This document shows, in pieces, positions 1 to 8,275 of a stretch of DNA of 64,000 bases. How positions within the stretch are numbered: the stretch's first letter is position 1; each line of letters opens with the position of its first letter. Position numbers and translations under genes: made by a program. The DNA lies in NCBI RefSeq assembly GCF_014841115.1, contig NZ_JACYTP010000003.1, positions 62,001-126,000 of the forward strand, in the 5' to 3' direction. This stretch comes from Photobacterium arenosum (GTDB lineage Bacteria; Pseudomonadota; Gammaproteobacteria; Enterobacterales; Vibrionaceae). The notes under the pieces are model-generated. The model made no database searches. It was not told the origin of the DNA and was given only the letters and a program-made list of their open reading frames with translations.

Positions 1-881
1 GAAGCCAGCCAGGGTTCCCCACAGTGCAGTAACTGGCTGGCTGCAGCCTCTTCCCATTGTTTCTGTGTCACTATGCCCATGACGATGGCATCTTCCAAAT
101 CGTGCACGCCATACGCAATGTCGTCGGCAAGTTCCATGATGGAACAGTCTAAAGACTTAAAGCGTGTTTTGAGGTGTTGAGTGGGAGAATGCCGCTCGCT
201 GCGCATCATACCGAACAGCTCCCTGTCTTGCTCTGGAAGAGAAGACAGTACCCACTCAAAGGTCTCTTTGTCGTCGCGGTAAATTCCCTTGGCGGGCTGC
301 CAGTCTTTGGCGCGCAAATGCCGGAAGTCGCTGACTTCAGGGGGTTGCTCTGTGGCTCTTGTATCGCGGATAAAAGCCGGGTATTTCAGCAGCCCGAGCA
401 AAGTGCGGCGTGATAAATTCATACCAAACTTTTCGGTATAGGGCTCAAGTAATGTGACAATTCTGAAAGTCTGCGCATTGCCTTCAAAGCCACCATGATC
501 ACGCATCATATAATTGAGCGCTACCTCACCACCATGGCCAAACGGCGGATGCCCGATGTCATGCGCCAGACACAGGCTTTCCATCAGGCTGTTTGAGGGC
601 AAGAGCGAGCGAAATTCGGGCTGCTTGATTTTCAGCTGAGCCACGATGCCGGTGCCGATTTGGGAAGCTTCCAGCGAGTGGGTCAGCCGGGTGCGGTAAA
701 AGTCGTGGTGACCGGCGCCATGGACCTGAGTTTTGGCCTGTAAGCGGCGAAAGGCCGCAGAGTGAAGAATTCTGGCGCGATCACGCTGATAGGCAGTACG
801 GTGATCATCGCGTCTTTCCTTGTGCTCCTGACTCTTTCTTGCTTGCCACAGAGCGGTGCTTGGGTCACTGGGTAAAGGCAT
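1..881 (-). CDS. dGTPase-like HD-domain dNTP triphosphohydrolase, 3' end missing
   Basis: This gene runs off the left edge; 293 codons are visible and no stop is reached. It encodes an HD-superfamily protein of the Dgt type, which removes triphosphate from dNTPs in the cytoplasm. The N-terminal part has the family signature [19 protein letters not shown]. The metal-binding HD pair lies in [13 protein letters not shown] (His107-Asp108), and a second conserved element VHDLEDAI lies near residue 260. The ATG at 881-879 shares its A with the last base of the yfbR stop codon (TAATG), so translation is probably coupled to yfbR. Vibrionaceae members of this type are usually about 440 residues, so about one third is missing. 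Which dNTP is preferred cannot be told from the sequence. Confidence 0.9.
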   Translation of the reverse strand, partial: MPLPSDPSTALWQARKSQEHKERRDDHRTAYQRDRARILHSAAFRRLQAKTQVHGAGHHDFYRTRLTHSLEASQIGTGIVAQLKIKQPEFRSLLPSNSLMESLCLAHDIGHPPFGHGGEVALNYMMRDHGGFEGNAQTFRIVTLLEPYTEKFGMNLSRRTLLGLLKYPAFIRDTRATEQPPEVSDFRHLRAKDWQPAKGIYRDDKETFEWVLSSLPEQDRELFGMMRSERHSPTQHLKTRFKSLDCSIMELADDIAYGVHDLEDAIVMGIVTQKQWEEAAASQLLHCGEPWLA

Positions 882-1465
882 TAACTGATCTCATCCAAAG
901 TTAGGTTGAAACTGGTGGCGAAGGTTTTCAGGAAATAGCTCATTTCCTGTGTCTTTCGCTCTTCCAGCGTTTCTTCGAGACGTTTCTTGGCCTGTGTGAA
1001 TTCGTGATTGCCGGCACTGAGCTCTTCCAGACATTTCAGGTAAGCACACAAGGTATCGGCCTGCTTGACTATGTGGTAGTCCTGCTGGTCGATGGCATCA
1101 CTGACCAGCAAAGGGGCGTAGTCGGCCTGAAACTCGTCGGGGAGCATAGAAAGCAGCCTTTGCTCGGCGGCCAGTTCAATCTTTTTGTACTCTTCTGCAA
1201 TAGTCGGGTTGAAGTATTTGATCGGTGTTGGCATGTCGCCTGTCAGTACTTCACTGGCATCATGAAACATGGCCAGCAGGGCGATACGTTCAGGGTTTAG
1301 CTGCCCACCGAAGTGGCGGTTTTTGATCAATGCCAGAGCGTGGGCGACAAAAGCCACCTGAAGGCTGTGTTCTGAGACATTCTCAGTTGCCACGCAGCGC
1401 ATAAGCGGCCAGCGCTGAATCAGTTTCATACGAGCGAGATGAGCAAAAAAATGGCTGGTTTTCAT
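881..1465 (-). CDS. yfbR: 5'-deoxynucleotidase YfbR
   Basis: The 194-residue protein matches E. coli YfbR (199 residues) along its length, beginning [20 protein letters not shown]. YfbR is a cytoplasmic HD-domain enzyme that dephosphorylates deoxynucleoside 5'-monophosphates. The metal ligands are visible as His in [11 protein letters not shown], the HD pair in [15 protein letters not shown], and a later Asp in [12 protein letters not shown]. It lies downstream of alaA, as in E. coli, separated by a terminator, and is followed by a one-base overlap with the dGTPase-like gene. The pair could therefore take dNTPs to nucleosides. Confidence 0.95.
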   Translation of the reverse strand: MKTSHFFAHLARMKLIQRWPLMRCVATENVSEHSLQVAFVAHALALIKNRHFGGQLNPERIALLAMFHDASEVLTGDMPTPIKYFNPTIAEEYKKIELAAEQRLLSMLPDEFQADYAPLLVSDAIDQQDYHIVKQADTLCAYLKCLEELSAGNHEFTQAKKRLEETLEERKTQEMSYFLKTFATSFNLTLDEIS

Positions 1466-1530
1466 GATGTTTCCACATTGATCAGACTGCTATTTAAACC
1501 TAACAGATTTTTTGCAGCCTAGGAAACAAC

Positions 1531-1553
1531 AAAAGCCCCGAGAACCGGGGCTT
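1531..1553 (-). terminator. rho-independent terminator of alaA
   Basis: A GC-rich stem (AAAGCCCCG paired with CGGGGCTTT, loop AGAAC) is followed on the minus strand by TTTTGTTGTTT. It lies between the alaA stop and yfbR, so yfbR probably has its own promoter. Confidence 0.8.
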
Positions 1554-1590
1554 TGCGATACATACTGAAGGGTTTATTGCCAATAACCAG

Positions 1591-2805
1591 TTATTGGCGG
1601 TAACCGTGAAGAAATCGCTCCAAACGACCGATGGCCATTTCCAGGTCATCAACCCTGGGTAATGTCACTATGCGGAAGTGATCCGGCTTTTTCCAGTTAA
1701 AACCTGTGCCGTGGACTATCAGTACTTTCTCTTGCTGTAGGAAGTCCAGTGCCATTTTCTGATCATCGACAATGTTGAACTTCTTCTGATCCAGTTTAGG
1801 GAATAAGTACAAGGCACCTTTAGGTTTCACGCATGACACGCCGGGAATTTGCGTAATCATGTCGTAGGCCTTGTTTCTCTGCTCTAGCAAGCGACCACCA
1901 GGCAGGATAAGCTCGTTAATGCTCTGGTAGCCACCTAAAGCTGTCTGTACTGCATGCTGCATCGGCACGTTGGCACACAGACGCATTGAGGCCAGCATAT
2001 CCAGGCCTTCGATGTAGCGTTTGGCAACGTGGCGTGGCCCTGAGAGCAACATCCAGCCAGCGCGGAAGCCACAGACACGGTAAGACTTAGACAAACCATT
2101 GAAGGTGACACAGAACACGTCTTCTGCCAGTGGTGCGATAGAAGTGTGCTGGGCGCCGTCATAGAGAATTTTGTCGTAAATTTCGTCGGCAAAGATAATC
2201 AGTTTGTGCTGACGGGCGATTTCAATCACTTCCAGCAAAAAGTCACGGCTGTAGACAGCACCGGTTGGGTTGTTCGGGTTGATCAACACAATCCCGCGCG
2301 TTTTCGGGGTGATTTTACTGCGAATGTCGTCAAGGTCCGGATACCAGTCTGATTCTTCATCACAGATATAGTGCACAGGATTGCCGCCAGACAAGGATAT
2401 GGCCGCAGTCCACAGCGGGTAATCGGGTGCAGGAACCAGAATTTCATCCGTGTTATCCAGCAGTGCCTGCATCGCCATGACGATCAGTTCGGATACGCCA
2501 TTGCCGATATATACGTCTTCGACATCTAAATCCAGCAGGCCGCGTCTCTGGTAATGCTGCACTACGGCTTTACGTGCCGAGTAAATGCCTTTTGAATCGC
2601 AGTAACCCTGTGAGGTTGGCAGATTGCGGATCACGTCGACCAGGATTTCATCCGGAGCATCAAAACCGAATGGGGCGGGGTTGCCAATGTTGAGCTTAAG
2701 AATTTTGTGGCCTTCTTCTTCCATGCGCTTGGCATGTTTAAGAACGGGACCCCTTATGTCATAACAAACATTGTTGAGCTTGGTAGACATCCCGATGTTG
2801 TGCAT
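1591..2805 (-). CDS. alaA: alanine/glutamate-pyruvate aminotransferase AlaA
   Basis: The 404-residue class I PLP aminotransferase is very close to E. coli AlaA (YfbQ), which makes alanine from pyruvate and glutamate. Conserved blocks include VLKHAKRMEEEGHKILKLN, the substrate-binding NPNNPTGAVYS, ADEIYDKILYD, and the PLP-lysine segment FNGLSKSYRVCGFRAGWM. The reading frame extends 12 codons further upstream, but the ATG at 2805 (MHNIGMSTKLNNVCYDIRG) is preceded by AGGA at good spacing and matches Vibrio homologues. An alternative start is the Met five residues later. The gene stands alone between two non-coding stretches and ends at the terminator at 1531-1553. Confidence 0.95.
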   Translation of the reverse strand: MHNIGMSTKLNNVCYDIRGPVLKHAKRMEEEGHKILKLNIGNPAPFGFDAPDEILVDVIRNLPTSQGYCDSKGIYSARKAVVQHYQRRGLLDLDVEDVYIGNGVSELIVMAMQALLDNTDEILVPAPDYPLWTAAISLSGGNPVHYICDEESDWYPDLDDIRSKITPKTRGIVLINPNNPTGAVYSRDFLLEVIEIARQHKLIIFADEIYDKILYDGAQHTSIAPLAEDVFCVTFNGLSKSYRVCGFRAGWMLLSGPRHVAKRYIEGLDMLASMRLCANVPMQHAVQTALGGYQSINELILPGGRLLEQRNKAYDMITQIPGVSCVKPKGALYLFPKLDQKKFNIVDDQKMALDFLQQEKVLIVHGTGFNWKKPDHFRIVTLPRVDDLEMAIGRLERFLHGYRQ

Positions 2806-3109
2806 GTGGTCATCCTGCGAAAAAGTGAACATTTCCCACAAATTACACTAAATGCCACCTTTTGATAAAGGGTTTGCAGGAAAAAATTATGTGAAGGGGC
2901 GTAATTTTAATATTTATCAGAATAATAAACTAAAAGAGTGAAAAGTGGTCTGTGAGGTGTGAGGCCGATGATATCTCGGCTTCACTGGATAATGGCTGGT
3001 TTTAATGATTGTTATTGAGTAATATGTTGGTGGATTATTCTGTATAAATTTTTAAGGCAGGATAAAAACGGAAAGCGCAAAACCACGCACTATCCGTTTT
3101 GTCAGTGTA
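2806..3109. other. intergenic region upstream of alaA
   Basis: These 304 bases are AT-rich and hold no credible gene. The half near 2830-2940 presumably carries the alaA promoter. At 3066-3100 an AAAACGGA / TCCGTTTT pair with a 20-base loop could end the upstream fusion gene, but it is weak as a terminator. Confidence 0.5.
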
Positions 3110-4981
3110 TTAGCGAGATTCGCCTCGCAGCGCAATAACGGTCTCACGTAAAGCCGCGCTATTGGCTGATTGCGCATTCACCGGGGTCCCGGCGACAATA
3201 GTCACACGCGACCAGAAACGTTTCGGCCACTTCAGCAAGGCTTTACCGCCTTCACGGCTGAAGTAACTGCCCCACAAACCTTGCAGTGCCATCGGAATGA
3301 CAGGCGCAGGGGAGCGTTTCAGGATGAGATCCACACCTCGCATGAAAGGCCCGACTTCTCCATCATGAGTGAGCTTTCCTTCCGGGAAGATACACACTAA
3401 TTCGCCTTGAGACAGATAGTATTCCACTTCCTCAAAAGCTTTTTGAATAGATCGCCTGTCTTTTGCGGCAATAGGAATGACTTTACAGGCGCTGCAGAAG
3501 GCTTTAATGAGTGGCAATTTGAATATGTCCTCATCCATGATAAAGCGTATCGGGCGAGGGCAGGCACCGGCCAGCAGCAAGGCATCCATATAGCTGACAT
3601 GGTTGCAGACAATTAATGCACCGCCCTGCTTCGGAATGTTCTCCAACTGCTGGTGGCTTACCCGGTACAAGGTGTGGCTGACAATCCAAATGATAAATCG
3701 CCAGAAAAAATCGGGCGCCTGCAGGTAGATATACCCCAGCACCAGCAGATTGAGAACCGCCAGGAAGAGGAAGAACTGCGGTATCGACAAAGACAGTACT
3801 GACAGGAAAACGATCGCTGTCACTGAGCTGACGACCATGAAAATGGCATTCCAGATATTGTTCGCCGCAATCACCTGCGCCCGCTCCGACGGCTCGGCGC
3901 GGTTTTGCATCATGGCATACAGTGGCACGATATAGATACCGCCAGACACACCCAGCATGGTCAGTGAGAAGAACACCCGAATCAGATCCGGTTGGGTCAG
4001 AAAGGCCCACAGTGAGTCTGACACTGGCGCTATATCAGGGGTCGCGAACATCAGGTCTGCACCAAACAGGGTGATGCCGAGTGAGCCCAGCGGAACGATG
4101 CCCGGCTCGATACGATGGCCAGACAGGCGGTCGCACAGCAGTGAGCCGATAGCGATACCGATGGAAAACAAGGTCAGCAATACTGAAACCGAAGCGGCAT
4201 TACCGCCAAGGTATAACTTGGCGAAGTTGGGAAACTGGGTCAGATAACTTGCCCCCAGAAACCAGAACCAGCTGATCCCCAGCACGCACTGCAACACCAC
4301 TTTATCTTTTGCTGCAATAGACAGCGTTTTGCGGGTTTGTCTGATCGGCTGCCAGCGAAACCGCTGACCTGCACCGCAGGGCTTGGCTGCAGGGATATAA
4401 CGCGAACTGGCATAGCCTAAGACAGCGAACGACACCACAGCCACTGCCGCTATGGTTCTCGCTGCTTGCTGATCGGCAATGATCCCCGCAAGCAGGGTAC
4501 CGATCAGTATGGCCAGGAATGTCCCTGTCTCAACCAACGCATTGCCGGAAACCAGTTCTTCCTTTTTCAGGTGCTGAGGCAACAAGGCATACTTGGCCGG
4601 GCCAAAGAAAGCCGATTGCGAGCCCATCAGGAACAACAGCAGCAGTAAGGCGGTATAATTTTCTGCCACAAAAGCCACAGCCGCCATAGCCATAATGATG
4701 ATTTCAGCCATTTTCACTTTTCGCATGATGCTGGCTTTGTCATAGGAATCAGCCAGAACACCGGCAGACGCCGAGAACAAAAAGAAAGGCAAAATAAAGA
4801 TACCGGCGGCCAGGTTGATAATGAAATCGGACTCAAATGGCAAAGTGCCCGGCGCTGCAAAAGCGATCAGAATTAGCAGAACATTTTTATAAATGTTGTC
4901 GTTAAACGCACCCAGCGCCTGGGTAATGAAATAAGGGAGAAAACGGCGTTGGGTCAGTAAAGCGGATTGTGAATGACTCAT
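3110..4981 (-). CDS. MFS transporter fused to 1-acyl-glycerol-3-phosphate-type acyltransferase (LplT-PlsC fusion)
   Basis: The 623-residue inner-membrane protein has two parts. Residues 1 to about 410 form a 12-helix MFS carrier resembling the lysophospholipid transporter LplT, beginning RRFLPYFITQALGAFNDN. Residues about 425-615 form a PlsC acyltransferase with the catalytic H-x4-D box in CNHVSYMDALL (near residue 460) and the FPEGKLTHDG box (near 530). In E. coli LplT and the Aas acyltransferase are separate proteins, and Aas also carries an acyl-ACP synthetase domain, which is absent here. The likely role is import (flipping) and re-acylation of lysophospholipids with acyl groups supplied by another enzyme; this is inference. 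The start at MSHSQ is chosen for its AAGGAG ribosome site. It follows the tetR gene by 14 bases and is probably co-transcribed with it. Confidence 0.85.
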   Translation of the reverse strand: MSHSQSALLTQRRFLPYFITQALGAFNDNIYKNVLLILIAFAAPGTLPFESDFIINLAAGIFILPFFLFSASAGVLADSYDKASIMRKVKMAEIIIMAMAAVAFVAENYTALLLLLFLMGSQSAFFGPAKYALLPQHLKKEELVSGNALVETGTFLAILIGTLLAGIIADQQAARTIAAVAVVSFAVLGYASSRYIPAAKPCGAGQRFRWQPIRQTRKTLSIAAKDKVVLQCVLGISWFWFLGASYLTQFPNFAKLYLGGNAASVSVLLTLFSIGIAIGSLLCDRLSGHRIEPGIVPLGSLGITLFGADLMFATPDIAPVSDSLWAFLTQPDLIRVFFSLTMLGVSGGIYIVPLYAMMQNRAEPSERAQVIAANNIWNAIFMVVSSVTAIVFLSVLSLSIPQFFLFLAVLNLLVLGYIYLQAPDFFWRFIIWIVSHTLYRVSHQQLENIPKQGGALIVCNHVSYMDALLLAGACPRPIRFIMDEDIFKLPLIKAFCSACKVIPIAAKDRRSIQKAFEEVEYYLSQGELVCIFPEGKLTHDGEVGPFMRGVDLILKRSPAPVIPMALQGLWGSYFSREGGKALLKWPKRFWSRVTIVAGTPVNAQSANSAALRETVIALRGESR

Positions 4982-4995
4982 CTGGCTGGACTCCT

Positions 4996-5592
4996 TCATA
5001 CCTGCCAATTGTTCAGGTAAGTGTCCAGCAGGTTGTCGATCAGCGCTTTTCCGTCAACGGGCGTTGAGGTGAAGAGCTTATCGTCAACGGTCAGCAGGGT
5101 AATGCCATGCACGCCAGCCCACAAGACACGGCTGGCTTCCATCACCGCGGTTTCGGATTGGTCGGGGATGAGCTGGCGGATAAGGCTTTCCAGCATGTTG
5201 ATCATGTTGTTGATGCGTTCATTCTGCCACTCAGGCAGTTCCTCGCCATTCATGGTGTGCTGGAAAATCAGCTGCCAGCGGTAAGGATTATCCACCGCAA
5301 AATTGAGATAGCAGTAGGCAAGTTTGCGCAGTGCGTCTGTTGTAGACTCTGACTGCTGCAACTGCTTTTCAGCCTCAGCAAACAGTTCATCCATGGTTTG
5401 GGCAACAGCATGGAGTAACAGCAGGTTATAGTTGCCAAACACATTGACTAAGGTGCTGGGCACATAGCCAATCATTGCGGCCACTTTACGTAAACTGAGT
5501 TCGTGATGGGGGTGCTCGCTGAGAAACTTTTTGACTTGCTCAAGTGTCATGCTGATGAGCTCTTCCCGCGTGTGATCGTTTCGTCTTGCCAT
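4996..5592 (-). CDS. TetR/AcrR family transcriptional regulator
   Basis: The 198-residue protein has an N-terminal helix-turn-helix of TetR type (LSLRKVAAMIGYVPSTLVNVFGN, residues about 25-47) and a helical C-terminal ligand or dimerisation domain. The ATG at 5592 is favoured over the longer frame because AGGGAAG precedes it and the product begins MARRNDHTREEL like relatives. It is the first gene of a probable two-gene operon with the MFS-acyltransferase fusion. A strong promoter upstream is overlapped by a long palindrome, so autorepression is likely. The ligand is unknown; the neighbouring gene suggests a lipid or acyl signal. Confidence 0.85.
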   Translation of the reverse strand: MARRNDHTREELISMTLEQVKKFLSEHPHHELSLRKVAAMIGYVPSTLVNVFGNYNLLLLHAVAQTMDELFAEAEKQLQQSESTTDALRKLAYCYLNFAVDNPYRWQLIFQHTMNGEELPEWQNERINNMINMLESLIRQLIPDQSETAVMEASRVLWAGVHGITLLTVDDKLFTSTPVDGKALIDNLLDTYLNNWQV

Positions 5593-5651
5593 GATCTTCC
5601 CTACATGGTGCGCTAAGCACAAATAAAAGGCCGGACAGTTTGCTGGCTGCC

Positions 5652-5678
5652 TTATAGCACAGGCTGCGTGTGCTATAA
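5652..5678. repeat. perfect 10-bp inverted repeat in tetR leader
   Basis: TTATAGCACA and TGTGCTATAA form perfect 10-base arms around a 7-base spacer. The element lies downstream of the predicted tetR start point and about 60 bases before the start codon, so it would be in the mRNA leader as a hairpin, or act as a second operator. Confidence 0.6.
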
Positions 5679-5683
5679 AAAGT

Positions 5684-5714
5684 ATAGAATATAGAACAAT
5701 GTTCAATATTCTAT
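5684..5714. promoter_or_regulatory. 31-bp near-perfect palindrome, likely TetR operator
   Basis: Fourteen of the fifteen base pairs around the central A at 5699 are symmetric; only the pair 5693/5705 fails. The core is GAACAATGTTC with outer arms ATAGAATAT / ATATTCTAT. It covers the predicted -10 box of the tetR promoter, the usual layout of an autorepressed TetR operator. Confidence 0.75.
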
Positions 5715-5737
5715 GGGCAACAAAACTTCCGGGTCAA
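5708..5737 (-). promoter_or_regulatory. sigma-70 promoter of the tetR/MFS-PlsC operon
   Basis: On the minus strand TTGACC (5737-5732) and TAGAAT (5713-5708) are separated by 18 bases, a good sigma-70 match. The -10 box lies inside the 31-bp palindrome. Confidence 0.65.
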
Positions 5738-5773
5738 GAATGTCTCTATTTACCTGTATTAACGTTACCTGTA

Positions 5774-6181
5774 TTAACGGCGTTCGGCATTTTTGACCGA
5801 AACCTGCTCATTCAGGGTCCAGAAATCAATCAAAACACCAATCAGGAAAAAGCCAAACGTCAGTAAATACAAGAGTCCGCTTATCCATTTTCCCATGTAC
5901 ATACGGTGCACGCCGAAGACACCCAGAAAGGTAAGCAGCAACCAGGCAATGTTATAGTCCAGTTCGCCACTTTGGAAACGAAGATCCGCTTCTTTGTCCA
6001 TGCCGGGGATCAGGAACAGATCGATCAGCCAGCCAATGCCCAACAGACCCAGAGTGAAGAACCACAGTGTGCCGGTCACAGGTTTGCCGTAATAAAAGCG
6101 GTGGGCACCGGTAAAGCCAAAAATCCAAAGCAAATAACCTATCAGTTTACTGTGTGTGTTCTGATGCGTCGCTTCATGCAT
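5774..6181 (-). CDS. TM2 domain membrane protein
   Basis: The 135-residue protein has two TM2-like units, each a pair of transmembrane helices with a GxHR(F/M)Y-x-GK turn: FTGAHRFYYGK in the first and VFGVHRMYMGKW in the second. Proteins of this family are small inner-membrane proteins with no agreed function. The start MHEATHQN at 6181 has a GAGG ribosome site eight bases upstream; the longer frame lacks one. It ends upstream of the tetR promoter and is probably transcribed on its own. Confidence 0.8.
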   Translation of the reverse strand: MHEATHQNTHSKLIGYLLWIFGFTGAHRFYYGKPVTGTLWFFTLGLLGIGWLIDLFLIPGMDKEADLRFQSGELDYNIAWLLLTFLGVFGVHRMYMGKWISGLLYLLTFGFFLIGVLIDFWTLNEQVSVKNAERR

Positions 6182-6400
6182 GGTGATTGCCTCACTGTAT
6201 GCGAATTGAGATAAGTAGGTCTTGCCTAATACTAGGTGGGATGTACACAAAGTAACAAGCCATTTCATTAGCTTAGCCGTAGAAGATCGCATTGTTGACT
6301 ATGAAGTGATGTCAGCTTGTTGTTGAAAAGTGTAATGGTTTACAGGGAGCAAATTCGGCGATCCTGCTAAATTTGGTAACAATTTGGCCGACAGACCTGA

Positions 6401-6428
6401 TTGACTTTACCATCCCCCCAGCTAGGAT
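6401..6428 (+). promoter_or_regulatory. candidate sigma-70 promoter of the Tim44-domain gene
   Basis: TTGACT at 6401-6406 and TAGGAT at 6423-6428 are 16 bases apart and sit 40 bases before the start codon. A C-rich run lies in the spacer. Confidence 0.45.
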
Positions 6429-6467
6429 GCATAAGGATTGCATTTTATAGGCAAAGGTAAAGGATTG

Positions 6468-7325
6468 ATGAAACGCTATATAACCATGTTCGCGTTACTG
6501 GTGGCTGTGTCTTTCACTGCTCCGCACGCAGAAGCGAAAAAGTTTGGCGGCAGTAAATCTTTGGGCAAGAGCTTTAAAACAGCTCCGGCGCAAAAACAGC
6601 AACCGCAGCAAACAGATACGATCAGTAAACAGAACCCAACGGCATCAGCCGGCAAAAAAGGCTTGATGGGCGGACTGCTGGGCGGATTACTTGCCGGTGG
6701 ACTGCTGGCAGCATTCTTCGGTGGGGCATTTGAAGGTATTCAGTTTATGGATATCCTGATTTTTGGCCTGATCGCTTTTCTGATTTTCAAGTTCCTCAAA
6801 GGCATGCGCAAAACCAAGCCGACGGCAATGGGGCATCAGCAGGCGTATGCCGGTGACTCACCCCAGGCACAGCACCGTCAGCAAGCGGATGCATTTACCG
6901 GTGCGGCGAGTGCACAGCCTGAGTATCGCGCAACCGATAGTGATGTGCCGTTCAATCTGCCTCCTGGCTTTGACATGAATGCTTTTTTGCAAGGTGCTCG
7001 TGAGCATTACCGCACACTGCAAGGCGCCTGGAATTACAATGAGCTGGAAACCATCCGTGAGTATGTCAGCCCGGCACTGTTTGAAGACTTAAAAGCAGAG
7101 CGTAACAAGCTGGATGGCGAGCAGCACACTGAAGTGATGTACGTTGATGCAGAGCTGGTTCGTGCTGATTACAATGCCAATACCGCTCATCTGAGCGTGA
7201 AGTTTGCAGGGCGCTACAAAGATAGCCATGAAGGGGTAGAAGAAGATATCTCTGATATCTGGCATTTGGAGCGTGATCTGAGCGCACCGAATGCACCTTG
7301 GCTGATTGTCGGTATTCAAGCCTGA
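6468..7325 (+). CDS. exported or membrane-anchored Tim44-like domain protein
   Basis: The 285-residue protein starts with a signal-like segment MKRYITMFALLVAVSF ending near APHAEA. It then has a Gln/Lys-rich linker, a glycine-rich stretch GLMGGLLGGLLAGGLLAAFFGG, and a hydrophobic helix (about residues 90-110). The C-terminal 130 residues are a Tim44-like domain (about 155-285, ending in DIWHLERDLSAPNAPWLIVGIQ). Such proteins are common in marine gamma-proteobacteria near the inner membrane; the function is unknown. The ATG at 6468 follows AAAGGA and gives a better signal peptide than the upstream ATG. A strong terminator follows. Confidence 0.8.
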   Translation: MKRYITMFALLVAVSFTAPHAEAKKFGGSKSLGKSFKTAPAQKQQPQQTDTISKQNPTASAGKKGLMGGLLGGLLAGGLLAAFFGGAFEGIQFMDILIFGLIAFLIFKFLKGMRKTKPTAMGHQQAYAGDSPQAQHRQQADAFTGAASAQPEYRATDSDVPFNLPPGFDMNAFLQGAREHYRTLQGAWNYNELETIREYVSPALFEDLKAERNKLDGEQHTEVMYVDAELVRADYNANTAHLSVKFAGRYKDSHEGVEEDISDIWHLERDLSAPNAPWLIVGIQA

Positions 7326-7365
7326 CAGACTGGGTATAAAGACCCTTAGAAACTCAGCGTTTCAT

Positions 7366-7398
7366 AAACCGCTTATCCCGAAGAGGGGTAAGCGGTTT
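7366..7398 (+). terminator. rho-independent terminator after the Tim44-domain gene
   Basis: AAACCGCTTA pairs with TAAGCGGTTT around a 13-base loop that itself contains CCC/GGG, and is followed by CTTTTTTTT. Confidence 0.85.
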
Positions 7399-7499
7399 TC
7401 TTTTTTTTCAGATAATTACTGTTGTTTTGATCTAAACCGCAGCGACTTTGGGTTTCTCTCACTATGCTTGGAGATAAGTTCTTAAGAGGAGAGGTCGCT

Positions 7500-7745
7500 A
7501 TGCCCCTGACACCAGAGTTAGTACAAGAATTGAATCTGCTGGTTAAGTTCCCGATGCACAGTGATATGGAGGGGATCAAGGTTAATCATGACGCGAGTTC
7601 TGAGATGATCTCTGCCGCACAGCGTTTGTATGATAAAGGGCTCGTCACTCAACCCGATGGCGGCTATCTGACCAGCTCGGGCCATCAGGCATTAGAGCAT
7701 GCCAAATCAGCCTTGCGAATATTATCCGGCAAAGTGAACGTCTGA
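7500..7745 (+). CDS. small conserved protein of the TIGR02647 type
   Basis: The 81-residue acidic, helical protein contains the block ELVQELNLLVKFPMHSDMEG followed by GIKVNHDAS and LVTQPDGGYLTSSGHQALEHA. I recognise this as the TIGR02647 family of gamma-proteobacteria, which has no known function. The ATG at 7500 sits behind a strong AAGAGGAGAGG site; the longer frame has none. Its last 24 bases overlap the end of the convergent cysteine-cluster gene. Confidence 0.75.
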   Translation: MPLTPELVQELNLLVKFPMHSDMEGIKVNHDASSEMISAAQRLYDKGLVTQPDGGYLTSSGHQALEHAKSALRILSGKVNV

Positions 7746-7988
7746 GATCTGCTCCAGCTCTGTCAGGTTGAACAGCGCTTGCTGATTGGTGGTGCCGCAG
7801 AGGTCCGGACAGGGTTTGAAGTGATGACATACTGCCGGTCTTTCCGGCTTGCCAAAAAGCTTGCACAGATTATTGTCGTTTAGCTGAATACAGCGCACCC
7901 CGGCAGGTTTGCCATCAGGCATACCCGGAATGGGGGAAGAAATACTCGGGGCAATACAACAGGCTCCGCAGCCTAAACGACAATCCAT
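7722..7988 (-). CDS. YkgJ-type cysteine cluster protein
   Basis: The 88-residue protein begins MDCRLGCGACC and has eight or more cysteines in the order C-x3-C-x2-CC near the N terminus, then RCIQLNDNNLCKLF, VCHHFKPCPDLC. This is the zinc- or iron-binding CxxCxxCC pattern of the YkgJ/UPF0153 family. The role is unknown. A second, unrelated-length cysteine-cluster gene (YcgN type) lies 290 bases away on the other strand. The 3' end overlaps the convergent small gene by 24 bases. Confidence 0.75.
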   Translation of the reverse strand: MDCRLGCGACCIAPSISSPIPGMPDGKPAGVRCIQLNDNNLCKLFGKPERPAVCHHFKPCPDLCGTTNQQALFNLTELEQISDVHFAG

Positions 7989-8037
7989 TCCAACCTTCTA
8001 TACTTATCTGGCAGTCTTATTCAACAGTGACACTTCG

Positions 8038-8063
8038 TGAACACGTTCGTGGACACGTTCGTG
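8038..8063. repeat. 12-bp tandem duplication in intergenic DNA
   Basis: ACACGTTCGTG occurs twice, 12 bases apart, in the 287-base region between the two cysteine-cluster genes. That region otherwise holds no recognisable gene. Confidence 0.5.
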
Positions 8064-8275
8064 ATTCCGGCCAGTATCACTGGCCGTTCACGCTGGTGGC
8101 GCAAATTATCACCCATAGTATCGGGAATCAACCTTTGCGGCTGTTGTGTGCCTGCCAAAGAAAGGAAATCCGGACTGAGGCTTGCACTTTGCCGGGCAGA
8201 CAGCTATAACACCGCCTTGTTTCCTCTTATCCCTACAATAAGAGGGCGAATAACGCATGATATTGGGGCACAGTG

